From: Lachnospiraceae bacterium
GTDB lineage: Bacteria > Bacillota_A > Clostridia > Lachnospirales > Lachnospiraceae
NCBI GenBank assembly: GCA_016291475.1
Contig: JAEEXJ010000065.1
Span: forward strand, 1 to 19,291
Direction: 5' to 3'
DNA: 19,291 nucleotides
Part shown: piece by piece, positions 8,321-15,594 of the stretch
Numbering within the stretch: position 1 is the first letter of the stretch
How the letters are laid out: the number at the start of each line of letters is the position of its first letter
Made by a program: the position numbers and the translations under genes
Notes under the pieces: model-generated
What the model saw: the letters and a program-made list of their open reading frames with translations, nothing else
What the model was told of the DNA's origin: nothing
The model's database searches: none

Positions 8321-8528
8321 ATATCTCCGATAACGCCTTTTTGGATGAGTTTTTATCCCTGCAGGGAAGTATACCCTCATCGGTCAGTTTAATGCGTATC
8401 TCATCCATATCTATCCCGGTCAGCGAAGCATAAATACAGATCTGGCGAAGCTGATTTTTCATCGACTCACTCAGCACCAGATCACAGGCAAGACCTTCCG
8501 GGATTTCGGTTTTGTTAATTGTTTCCAT
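8295..8528 (-). CDS. Small 77-residue protein upstream of the SPL gene, unknown
   Basis: I do not recognise this small protein. It starts METINKTEIPEG and ends in DHVACSF. It has four cysteines, no membrane segment and no signal peptide. The middle part (SLTGIDMDEIRIKLTDEGIL) looks like ordinary helix-turn-helix-rich coding sequence rather than noise, and the frame has no competing gene. It overlaps the SPL start by about 26 bases and is the first gene of the left operon. In Bacillus a small regulator, SplA, stands directly before the lyase gene splB; the position and size are similar here, but I see no sequence evidence for homology. The ATG at 8528 has a poor ribosome binding site and lies only about four bases after the predicted transcription start, so a later start or leaderless translation is possible. 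Confidence 0.6.
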   Translation of the reverse strand: METINKTEIPEGLACDLVLSESMKNQLRQICIYASLTGIDMDEIRIKLTDEGILPCRDKNSSKKALSEIYDHVACSF

Positions 8529-8538
8529 AATCCATTTA

Positions 8539-8567
8539 AGTATACCTTTTTTAAAAATGCCCTACAA
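8539..8567 (-). promoter_or_regulatory. Likely promoter of the nine-gene left operon
   Basis: On the minus strand TTGTAG (8562-8567) and TATACT (8539-8544) are 17 bases apart, a good fit to the housekeeping sigma consensus. Transcription would begin near 8532, only about four bases before the first ATG. A second, weaker TATTAT box lies further upstream around 8583-8588. Confidence 0.55.
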
Positions 8568-8585
8568 TACAGAAATTTCCTGTAT
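8567..8585. promoter_or_regulatory. Inverted repeat between divergent promoters, candidate operator
   Basis: ATACAG and CTGTAT form perfect 6-bp arms around a 7-bp AT-rich centre. The right arm covers the start of the plus-strand -10 box and the left arm touches the minus-strand -35 box, so a bound dimer could control both directions. No regulator gene for it is seen in the window. Confidence 0.4.
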
Positions 8586-8588
8586 AAT
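8583..8588 (+). promoter_or_regulatory. -10 box for the spermidine-synthase-like gene
   Basis: A perfect TATAAT stands 45 bases before the ATG at 8633. No good -35 box lies 16-18 bases upstream (the bases there read CCCTAC), so this promoter is probably weak alone or needs an activator. Confidence 0.45.
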
Positions 8589-8632
8589 ATGCGTTGTGAC
8601 CACGGCCACGAACCTTTATAACGGAGTATATT

Positions 8633-10255
8633 ATGAAATTTGATATTTTAAAAAACAGGTACTACCTCTATATCACGGAATTCTTCGCCGGAATGGCCGT
8701 TATGGCCGTTGAGCTGGGAGCATCGAGACTTCTTGCCCCCTATTTCTCATCATCCCAGATCGTTTGGACCATCATAATAGGTACCATCATGATAGCAATG
8801 GCTCTCGGAAATGTGGCCGGAGGAAAATGGGCCGATAAAGATGCTGATCCCGCGAGACTCTTCAAAAGGATCCTCATTTCCGCCGTATGGATAGCATTTA
8901 TTCCCGTCCTCGGAAAATATATCATCCTTGCCATAACAGGTATCATGATAGTCACCGTATCAACCGGTCTTCTCATATGGTCCTCGCTGATAGCATGCAT
9001 GGTAATATTCGTTTTCCCCCTGTTCCTCCTGGGCACCGTAACCCCTTCGCTGATCAAGTACACGATCTCCGACATAGAAGAGAGCGGATCAGTTGCGGGT
9101 CGTCTGGGTGCATGCAATACCATCGGATCCATAATCGGAACTTTTCTTCCCACCTTTGTTACGATTCCTTCCGTAGGAACCGGAATGACATTCCTTATCT
9201 TCTCCGGAATCCTGCTTATCATAGGCCTTCTCTTTTTCATCTCCCGCAAAATAAAACCTGTTCTGTGCACTATAAGCACTATCCTATATATTATTGCATG
9301 TGTATTCGGACACGGTTCCCATTTTGCCTTCTGGATCTCCGATCTTACCTATGAAGGCGAATCCGTATACAACTACCTTCAGGTTACGGATACGGATTAT
9401 GCAACATCTCTTTCCACCAATGTTTTATTCGGAGTGCAGTCCATCAAGATGAAAACCGGTAATCTGACCGGTATGTATTATGATTACGCACTTGCCGCTC
9501 CAACCATGACACGCGGTTATGAAGATAATGGCGAGATCGTAGCCGGAACCGATAAGCCCGATATCCTTATACTCGGTATGGGTACGGGAACTTTCGCCGT
9601 ACAATGTGAGAAATACTTTCCGGGGTGCAATATCACCGGAGTTGAGATAGACGATAAGATCACGGATCTTGCACACGAATACTTCGATCTTCCGGAGAAC
9701 ATCCCCGTTTATACTTATGACGGCAGGGCATTTCTTGAGGCGGATCCCGGAAAATACGACGTCATATTGGTAGATGCGTATCAGGATATCACCATTCCCT
9801 TTCAGATGAGTTCATTGGAATTCTTTAATCTTGTAAAAGATCATCTCAAAGATAACGGTATCATGGTAATGAACATGAACATGCACGGGAACGGCGAGAC
9901 CGATATTACAACCTACCTCTCCGATACCGTTGCCTGCGTTTTTCCCAATGTCGCCACCGTCAATGTAGCGGGGTCCACAAACAGGGAGCTTTTTGCTTCC
10001 GTTAATGTTGATCTGTTCAGGGCGCTTGAGTATAATTCAGATTTTTCTTCCGATGACGGACTTACCTATCAGCTCAGCAAAGTCATGTCCGGAATGACCG
10101 CCTACGAAGGGACGGGTCTGATCTTTACCGATGACAAAGCACCGGTTGAACTTCTGGGCATGGAAGTGATAGATACACTCATTAATGATGAAATCGGCTA
10201 TTACAAAGAGATCTATCAGAAAGAAGGTTTATCCGGTCTTATCGAAAGCCTGTAA
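8633..10255 (+). CDS. Membrane-anchored spermidine/spermine synthase-like protein
   Basis: This 540-residue protein joins a membrane part to a methyltransferase-like aminopropyltransferase domain. Residues 12-230 contain about seven hydrophobic segments, beginning YLYITEFFAGMAVMAVELGASRLLAPYF, typical of fused transporter-like/spermidine synthase proteins. The soluble domain follows at about 240-540: nucleotide loop ILGMGTGT at 313-320, acidic ribose-binding residue in GVEID at 336-340, D363 in YDGRAF, and LVDAYQDITIPF at 379-390, where spermidine synthases keep a catalytic aspartate. By family it could use decarboxylated S-adenosylmethionine, but such fused proteins are rarely characterised and the substrate may differ. 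GGAG at 8623-8626 is six bases before the ATG. It is followed after 17 bases by the acyltransferase gene, so the two are probably co-transcribed. Confidence 0.88.
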   Translation: MKFDILKNRYYLYITEFFAGMAVMAVELGASRLLAPYFSSSQIVWTIIIGTIMIAMALGNVAGGKWADKDADPARLFKRILISAVWIAFIPVLGKYIILAITGIMIVTVSTGLLIWSSLIACMVIFVFPLFLLGTVTPSLIKYTISDIEESGSVAGRLGACNTIGSIIGTFLPTFVTIPSVGTGMTFLIFSGILLIIGLLFFISRKIKPVLCTISTILYIIACVFGHGSHFAFWISDLTYEGESVYNYLQVTDTDYATSLSTNVLFGVQSIKMKTGNLTGMYYDYALAAPTMTRGYEDNGEIVAGTDKPDILILGMGTGTFAVQCEKYFPGCNITGVEIDDKITDLAHEYFDLPENIPVYTYDGRAFLEADPGKYDVILVDAYQDITIPFQMSSLEFFNLVKDHLKDNGIMVMNMNMHGNGETDITTYLSDTVACVFPNVATVNVAGSTNRELFASVNVDLFRALEYNSDFSSDDGLTYQLSKVMSGMTAYEGTGLIFTDDKAPVELLGMEVIDTLINDEIGYYKEIYQKEGLSGLIESL

Positions 10256-10272
10256 TCCATCGGAGAATACAC

Positions 10273-11559
10273 ATGAAGATCAAAACAAAAGCCTTATCCT
10301 ACGAAGAAGTAAGAGCTCTCCCACCTGCACAGATCCGAAACCCCGGAAAACCAAATCCGATACTGCGTGCGCTTATAAAGTTCCTTGCATCCTCCGAACT
10401 TAAAAAGGCTGATTTTTCGGTAAAGGTCGGGGACATGAAAGGCATAGATGAAAAGCAGCCCGCTCTTTATCTCATGAACCATTCGTGCTTCACGGATCTG
10501 ATGATCGCATCGCATGTCATAAAGGGGCCCTACAATATCGTCGCAACAACGGATGCATTTGTAGGTAAAGAATCCCTGATGAGAGCCATCGGCTGTATCT
10601 CAACCAGGAAATTCAAGCCGGACATAAAACTTATCAAGGATATCTCCTACGCAATTACCGAGCTTAAAACCTCGGTTCTTATGTTCCCGGAAGCGGGCTA
10701 TTCCTTCGACGGAACAACCACCACCCTTCCGGATTCTCTTGGCAAGATGATCAAACTCTCCGGATTTCCCGTAGTAATGATCCTTTCCCATGGTGCATTT
10801 ATCCATGACCCTCTTTACAACGGACTCAGGCTCCGTAAATGCAAGATCACTGCGGATAAATACACTCTTTTTTCTCCCGAAGAGATAAAAGAACTCTCAG
10901 TAGACCGGATCAATGAAAGGATCCGCGAAGCATTTTCTTTTGATAACCTGAAGGAACAATTCGAGACCGGAACACGTATTACAGAAAGCACAAGAGCCGA
11001 AGGCTTATCACGAGTTCTTTACAAATGTCCGGTCTGCGGCAAAGAAGGAAAAATGCATGCGTCGGGTGTACAGATCAAATGTGAAGAATGCGGAAACACA
11101 TGGGAACTTACCGAACTCGGTAAAATGGAATTCCAAGGAGACGTTCCGGAAAATACAGTTTCTCCGAAGCTTTTTGACCATATTCCCGACTGGTTCGGAT
11201 GGGAAAGATCCTGCGTAAGACAGGAGCTGGAAAAGGGGACATATTCACTTGATGTTCCCGTCCATATATACATGATAGTGGATAATAAAGCATTCTACGA
11301 AGTGGGGGGCGGAAGGCTCACTCATTCGGAAGAAGGTTTCCATCTGACCGGATGCGACGGTAAGCTTGATTTTATACAAAAGCCCCTCGCTTCTTACAGC
11401 GTTAACTCGGATTACTTCTTCTATGAGATCGGAGACATGATCTCAATAGGTGATAATAACGCTCTCTTCTACTGCTTTCCTCCCGAAGAATTTGATGTTG
11501 TTGCCAAAACAAGACTGGCAGCGGAAGAGCTCTACAAGATCAAAAAGAATCACAGATAA
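10273..11559 (+). CDS. PlsC-like acyltransferase with C-terminal zinc ribbon
   Basis: This 428-residue protein has the glycerolipid acyltransferase fold in its first half. The catalytic HX4D motif is H70-SCFT-D75 in LMNHSCFTDL, and the substrate-binding block is MFPEAGYSFDG at 137-147; PVVMI at 166-170 matches the last family block. After residue 245 comes a zinc ribbon: C252 and C255 in YKCPVCG, C270 and C273 in KCEECGNTW. The remaining 150 residues are not recognised. Known members transfer fatty acyl chains to lysophosphatidate or similar acceptors at the membrane; the second half is not part of the standard enzyme, which is about 200-250 residues. No clear membrane segment is seen. GGAG lies eight bases before the ATG. 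It ends at the shared terminator. The acceptor is unknown. Confidence 0.8.
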   Translation: MKIKTKALSYEEVRALPPAQIRNPGKPNPILRALIKFLASSELKKADFSVKVGDMKGIDEKQPALYLMNHSCFTDLMIASHVIKGPYNIVATTDAFVGKESLMRAIGCISTRKFKPDIKLIKDISYAITELKTSVLMFPEAGYSFDGTTTTLPDSLGKMIKLSGFPVVMILSHGAFIHDPLYNGLRLRKCKITADKYTLFSPEEIKELSVDRINERIREAFSFDNLKEQFETGTRITESTRAEGLSRVLYKCPVCGKEGKMHASGVQIKCEECGNTWELTELGKMEFQGDVPENTVSPKLFDHIPDWFGWERSCVRQELEKGTYSLDVPVHIYMIVDNKAFYEVGGGRLTHSEEGFHLTGCDGKLDFIQKPLASYSVNSDYFFYEIGDMISIGDNNALFYCFPPEEFDVVAKTRLAAEELYKIKKNHR

Positions 11560-11590
11560 AAAAGGCAGGGCCCTCAGCGCCCTGCCTTCA
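11558..11590. terminator. Bidirectional intrinsic terminator between convergent genes
   Basis: GGCAGGGC (11564-11571) and GCCCTGCC (11579-11586) form a perfect 8-bp GC-rich stem with a 7-base loop. On the minus strand it is followed at once by six U (11558-11563); on the plus strand by a weaker U-rich run after 11586. The GGDEF stop codon lies in the loop, so the hairpin uses coding bases. Confidence 0.8.
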
Positions 11591-13313
11591 TTTCCTTTTT
11601 CATTTCGTACATCCTGGCATCCGCGATTCTCAGACCGTCTCGGATATCCTTAGCTTCGTTATCGAGAGAATCATAGCTCCCGAATGCAGTGCTCATCCTG
11701 AGTCCGGAATGACCGGTATCCTTATTGGACAATATGACGTTCAGATCCTTCAGTCTGTTCTGAACCCATTTTCTGTCACCCTCTGCCTTGGGTAACATTA
11801 CATAGATAAATTCATCACCGCCGGTTCTGGCAATATAACCTTTTCCTTCAAAAATACTTTTCAGCGTTTCCGCAAACAGAGCTATGTACTTATCACCTTC
11901 TTCATGACCGTATGTATCATTAGCTTTTTTCAGATCGTTCAAGTCAAATTGCACGGCGATATATTGTTCTCCCGAAGCATCGATACTGTCGAAAAACTGC
12001 TCCGTTGCCTGTCTGTTGTTGAGACCGGTGAGGGAATCCGTATAGGCCAGTTTGGAGATAAGACCTATCCTCTCTTCTTCCCTTGCATCCATGATCGTAG
12101 TTGTCATGTAATCGAAGAACAGTGAGAGAACGAAGAAGATCATTACTACGCAGGTTACGCTAATGGTAAATCCCGCGCTTCCCCGGGGCGAAAAACGTGA
12201 GAAATAATTATATCTGATAATGTCCGTAAGAGCAGCTACACCGGTCATGATCGTAGCATATGAAGAAATCTGATTATTGTTCTGCTTCCTGCACAGATCA
12301 TAGATTCTGATAAACACCAGCATTAAAATGACAAATGCGTCATAAATATGTGCTATCAGAAGGTAAGCCCTGATGCTTTCACCCAAAACCCAGTGTCTGT
12401 AAAGTACTATCGCAATATAGACAAGGCCCACAAGCCACACCGTACCGAAGAGAATATTTCTCCGCCTCGCCTGTCTGACTCCCTTTTCATCCTTAAATCG
12501 TCCGCTTTCGAAATGAAAGCCAATAAAAAATATGGGGATAAAAAAGAATGCGAGATAATTTACTTCAACCTTGCTGATGATATCACTTGTAAAAACCTCA
12601 GTGAGGTTCATTCCGGTAAAAACCCATATTCCGAATACCATGGCAAGAAGCGCCAGAGAACAGAATCGAACCGAATCCGCAAATGCAAATGTGGCCCTGA
12701 ATTCCTGAGCAAGAGCCATAATTATCATTGCCATTCCGACCACGATGAAAAAGAAAGAAAGAGCGATGTATAAAGCCTTTACAGCCGCATAATCCTGATA
12801 GAATGTTGCGGCTCTCCAGATCTCGGGACTGGCCAACGAAGAATACGCATTGTCTTCGCCTGCTCTGATCACCAGCTTAAGGACCTTTCCGCCCGATGCG
12901 GATGGAAGTTCTATGGTATAAAAACCGCTTCCGAGTCCAAGGCCTCTTTCATATCTGTCCGTATCGGCTTCAAATAGTATTTCACCGTTCAGATAGGCGT
13001 GGACATCGTAATAGTGAATGGGGATCAACAGTTCACTGCTGAAAGGTATGTTTTGGGGAAGAGTACATGTAAGCTCTACGATATCTCCCCTCTTTATACT
13101 GTCAAAATAAAAGGATCTGAGATCCACTCCCGAATAAGACTGAGAGTTGTATTTCAGATCCCAGCCGTAGTTCAGGATATGCGTCGCGCCTTTGTCCTTT
13201 CCCAGTCCGACAAGCAGATTCCAGGAATATAGCACACTGCAAACGCAGATAAAGGATACGATGAGTATCCTGACTACGGATTGTTTTCTTTTTTTGACAG
13301 ATTTGTCCTTCAT
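11574..13313 (-). CDS. Membrane sensor diguanylate cyclase (GGDEF domain)
   Basis: This 579-residue protein is a predicted receptor that makes the second messenger c-di-GMP from two GTP. A membrane anchor lies at residues 14-35. Residues about 40-165 are extracellular and look like a beta-sandwich (IPIHYYDVHAYLNGEILFEA at 97-116), reminiscent of carbohydrate-binding sensor domains. Seven further hydrophobic segments follow between about 178 and 400. The GGDEF domain covers about 415-575, with DSLTGLNNR at 426-434, FDLNDLKKANDTYGH at 456-470 and the intact active-site RTGGDEF at 496-502. No RxxD inhibitory site precedes it. The ATG is one base after the lysozyme stop and no ribosome binding site is visible within 15 bases, so translation probably needs coupling to the upstream gene. 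It converges on the acyltransferase gene and ends in the shared terminator. Confidence 0.9.
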   Translation of the reverse strand: MKDKSVKKRKQSVVRILIVSFICVCSVLYSWNLLVGLGKDKGATHILNYGWDLKYNSQSYSGVDLRSFYFDSIKRGDIVELTCTLPQNIPFSSELLIPIHYYDVHAYLNGEILFEADTDRYERGLGLGSGFYTIELPSASGGKVLKLVIRAGEDNAYSSLASPEIWRAATFYQDYAAVKALYIALSFFFIVVGMAMIIMALAQEFRATFAFADSVRFCSLALLAMVFGIWVFTGMNLTEVFTSDIISKVEVNYLAFFFIPIFFIGFHFESGRFKDEKGVRQARRRNILFGTVWLVGLVYIAIVLYRHWVLGESIRAYLLIAHIYDAFVILMLVFIRIYDLCRKQNNNQISSYATIMTGVAALTDIIRYNYFSRFSPRGSAGFTISVTCVVMIFFVLSLFFDYMTTTIMDAREEERIGLISKLAYTDSLTGLNNRQATEQFFDSIDASGEQYIAVQFDLNDLKKANDTYGHEEGDKYIALFAETLKSIFEGKGYIARTGGDEFIYVMLPKAEGDRKWVQNRLKDLNVILSNKDTGHSGLRMSTAFGSYDSLDNEAKDIRDGLRIADARMYEMKKEMKAGR

Positions 13314-13314
13314 A

Positions 13315-14763
13315 TTACTGTATCATCATTGCAAGCCCTGTTGAATCAGATACATATACATGTCCGAGAGCATCGGTTGCGGTACCGCCTATCATGAGAG
13401 CACCGCCCTGCAGAGGATCGAAGTAGAAACTGAGTCCGTCTACAGTAACCAGTCCTGTCTGAAGTTTTCCGTTATTATCGGAATAATAAATTGATTTTCC
13501 GTCGGTGAACAATCCCTTCTGAAGAGTTCCGTCCGGTCCGAAGAAATACGTGTTAATTCCGTCAAAAACAAATCCATGACTCATCTGGCCGCCGGTAAGG
13601 GGATCGAAATAATAAGTCGCTCCGCCGATATTCTGCATACCTGTCAGGATATGTCCGGCTGCATCGGCATAATAAGTTGCCGCTCCTACATTGAAGAGTC
13701 CGGTCTGCATCGCTCCGGTCTCAGCCATGTAGTATGTATTTATTCCGTCGGAGATAAATCCCGTCTGCATAAGGCCGTTCACATCAAAGAAATACTTTAA
13801 TCCCTGAATGTCTGCCCAACCGACAACCATGTGTCCGTTCTCATCGAAGAATCTCATGCCGTCACCGAGAGCTACAAATCCGACCTGCATAAGGCCCGTA
13901 GGATCAAAGTAATACACAAAATCACCTACAGGATAAAGTGCACCTGCAATGAGATGTCCGAAGGGATCGAGATAATACATTCCGCCGTTTACATTCGCAA
14001 ATGTATTGGACTGTCTTCGATAATTTACGTAGTAATAAGTAAATCCGTCTCTGGAGATAAAACCGTTCGGAACCAGATACTGTGAAAGGTCTTTGAACTG
14101 ATAATCGATATCTACATGACCTCTGATACCGGGAATAGTTCCGCTGTCCGTAGCCTGCCAGAAAGCCGCTCCTTCATAAGTACAGGTGTTGTACCACTGT
14201 GCTACCCACTTGTCATATGCGAAAGGTCCGATGGTTGAGATGAACATGCTCTTGTTGGAATAAACCATGGGATAATATCCGGCAGCTTCCACCGTCTGAC
14301 AGAATACCTGACATATCATAGCATTGGTAAGAGGATCGAGAGCCTTCTGCCTGTAATTCTCAAGATCGAGTACGACGGGCATATTTACGGTATAAGGAGC
14401 AATGGCATTGATGATCCACTGTGCCTCGATTATTCCGTCGTTAACATTGGATGCGTATGAGTATATATAAACGCCCGTCTTTATACCGGCAGCCTGTGCA
14501 CCGGCCATGTTCTGGGCAAACTTATCATCAAATCCGTAAATGGTTCCGCCGCATTTGATAAATGCGAACTGAACTCCGCTTGCCTTAACGGCATTCCAGT
14601 CTATGTCTCCCTGCCATGCGGACACATCGATTCCCCACGCTATGGCAGATTCTGCGCCCTTTGCCTGAACCTTTTCGGTTCCGGCAGGCACTACAACCCT
14701 CAGTGCAAGAATAAGTGCAAGTATGGTACATATAAAAATTTTAATTGTCTTCAATATCTTCAT
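13315..14763 (-). CDS. Secreted GH25 muramidase with C-terminal cell-wall-binding repeats
   Basis: This 482-residue protein is a predicted lysozyme that cuts peptidoglycan between N-acetylmuramic acid and N-acetylglucosamine outside the cell. A signal peptide covers residues 1-35 (KIFICTILALILALRVVV core). The GH25 domain spans about 42-230: WGIDVSAWQGDIDW at 43-56 with D46, the catalytic pair D133/E135 in VVLDLENY, and a closing VDIDYQF. From about 235 to 465 there are nine or ten repeats of about 20 residues of the type G-L-hydrophobic-xxxG-xxYYFD-xxG-xMxTG, as in choline- or glucan-binding modules. They are poor in tryptophan (one in the repeats, at 316). The start has AAGGAG five bases upstream. 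The downstream GGDEF gene begins one base after the stop. Confidence 0.92.
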   Translation of the reverse strand: MKILKTIKIFICTILALILALRVVVPAGTEKVQAKGAESAIAWGIDVSAWQGDIDWNAVKASGVQFAFIKCGGTIYGFDDKFAQNMAGAQAAGIKTGVYIYSYASNVNDGIIEAQWIINAIAPYTVNMPVVLDLENYRQKALDPLTNAMICQVFCQTVEAAGYYPMVYSNKSMFISTIGPFAYDKWVAQWYNTCTYEGAAFWQATDSGTIPGIRGHVDIDYQFKDLSQYLVPNGFISRDGFTYYYVNYRRQSNTFANVNGGMYYLDPFGHLIAGALYPVGDFVYYFDPTGLMQVGFVALGDGMRFFDENGHMVVGWADIQGLKYFFDVNGLMQTGFISDGINTYYMAETGAMQTGLFNVGAATYYADAAGHILTGMQNIGGATYYFDPLTGGQMSHGFVFDGINTYFFGPDGTLQKGLFTDGKSIYYSDNNGKLQTGLVTVDGLSFYFDPLQGGALMIGGTATDALGHVYVSDSTGLAMMIQ

Positions 14764-14774
14764 TCAATCTCCTT

Positions 14775-14804
14775 AAAAAATTAGGGATGGCTCAGCACCA
14801 TCCC
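14775..14804 (-). terminator. Terminator of the liv operon, inside the lysozyme leader
   Basis: On the minus strand GGGATGG, a 7-base loop and CCATCCC form a stem, then TAA and six U. It stands about 40 bases after the livF stop. Because the predicted lysozyme promoter lies upstream of it, the same hairpin would also sit in the lysozyme leader, and the U run passes straight into the AAGGAG ribosome binding site (14769-14774). Confidence 0.75.
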
Positions 14805-14818
14805 CCATATACTTTATA

Positions 14819-14847
14819 AGTATTAGCCTTTTTATGAACTTTGTCAA
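14819..14847 (-). promoter_or_regulatory. Likely promoter of the lysozyme-GGDEF pair
   Basis: A perfect TTGACA (14842-14847) is 17 bases from AATACT (14819-14824). The -35 box contains the livF stop codon. Start of transcription would be near 14812, about 50 bases before the lysozyme ATG and before the terminator hairpin. Confidence 0.5.
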
Positions 14848-15554
14848 CCTCCGAGGTACGCCTTCTTGACGGAGTCATCATTCAACAGATCCTTACCGGT
14901 TCCGGAATTAACTATTCTTCCGGTCTCCAGAACGTAAGCCCTGTCTGCGATTGAAAGCGCCATCTGAGCATTCTGCTCTACGAGAAGTATTGTGGTTCCC
15001 GCTTTATTGAGAGCCTCAATGATCTCGAAGATCTGATCTACCAAAATAGGGGCAAGTCCCATAGAGGGCTCATCGAGCATCATCAGTCTGGGTTTACTCA
15101 TAAGTGCTCTTCCCATAGCCAGCATCTGCTGCTCGCCGCCCGAAAGCGTTCCGGCCATCTGACCCTGACGCTCTTTTAATCTGGGAAAATGTTCATAGAC
15201 CATCTCCAGGGTTTCGGGAATCTCGGAAGCAGGTCTGGTATAAGCACCCATTTCAAGGTTTTCTTTTACGGAAAGCTGAGCGAAAACTCTTCTTCCCTCG
15301 GGACAAAGAGCCATTCCTTCGCTTACTACCTTGTGAGGAGCGACGCCGAGAATGCTCTTTCCTTCGAACTCGATGGAGCCTTCTCTGGGCTTAAGAAGTC
15401 CTCCGACGGTATTAAGCGTGGTGGATTTTCCGGCACCGTTTGCTCCGATGAGTGTAACGATCTCTCCTTCACCGACTTCAAAGGATACACCCTTTATCGC
15501 ATGTATGCTGCCGTAATATACGTGCAGATTTTCACATTTAAGAACTGTTTTCAT
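14844..15554 (-). CDS. livF: Branched-chain amino acid ABC transporter ATPase LivF
   Basis: This 236-residue cytoplasmic ATPase is one of the two energy-providing subunits of the Liv importer. Walker A GANGAGKS lies at 37-44, PEGRRVF at 85-91, signature LSGGEQQ at 137-143 and Walker B LMMLDEP at 157-163. The switch position is glutamine in LLVEQNA (residue 194), which is normal for LivF. The frame is open to an ATG at 15581, but the ATG at 15552-15554 is chosen: GAAGGAG is five bases upstream and the protein then begins MKTVLKCENLHVYYG like other LivF proteins. There are 40 bases between it and livG. It ends the operon at the hairpin near 14784-14804. Confidence 0.95.
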   Translation of the reverse strand: MKTVLKCENLHVYYGSIHAIKGVSFEVGEGEIVTLIGANGAGKSTTLNTVGGLLKPREGSIEFEGKSILGVAPHKVVSEGMALCPEGRRVFAQLSVKENLEMGAYTRPASEIPETLEMVYEHFPRLKERQGQMAGTLSGGEQQMLAMGRALMSKPRLMMLDEPSMGLAPILVDQIFEIIEALNKAGTTILLVEQNAQMALSIADRAYVLETGRIVNSGTGKDLLNDDSVKKAYLGG

Positions 15555-15594
15555 ATAAGCTCCTTCAAACCGTTCATGCATGAGGCATTAGCGC

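Noticed and set aside
8321..8380. Longer N-terminus of the SPL protein from 8380
   Set aside because: It would overlap the small upstream gene by 86 bases, is rich in basic residues unlike the family, and lacks a ribosome binding site; the Met codons at 8320 or 8314 fit better.
8740..9279. A 179-codon open frame on the minus strand
   Set aside because: It is opposite the membrane part of the spermidine-synthase-like gene and its composition (many Met, Ile, Arg and Pro) reflects that complement.
15574..15583. Ten-base perfect palindrome TCATGCATGA between livG and livF
   Set aside because: Too short and without a promoter nearby; it lies inside an operon and may be chance.
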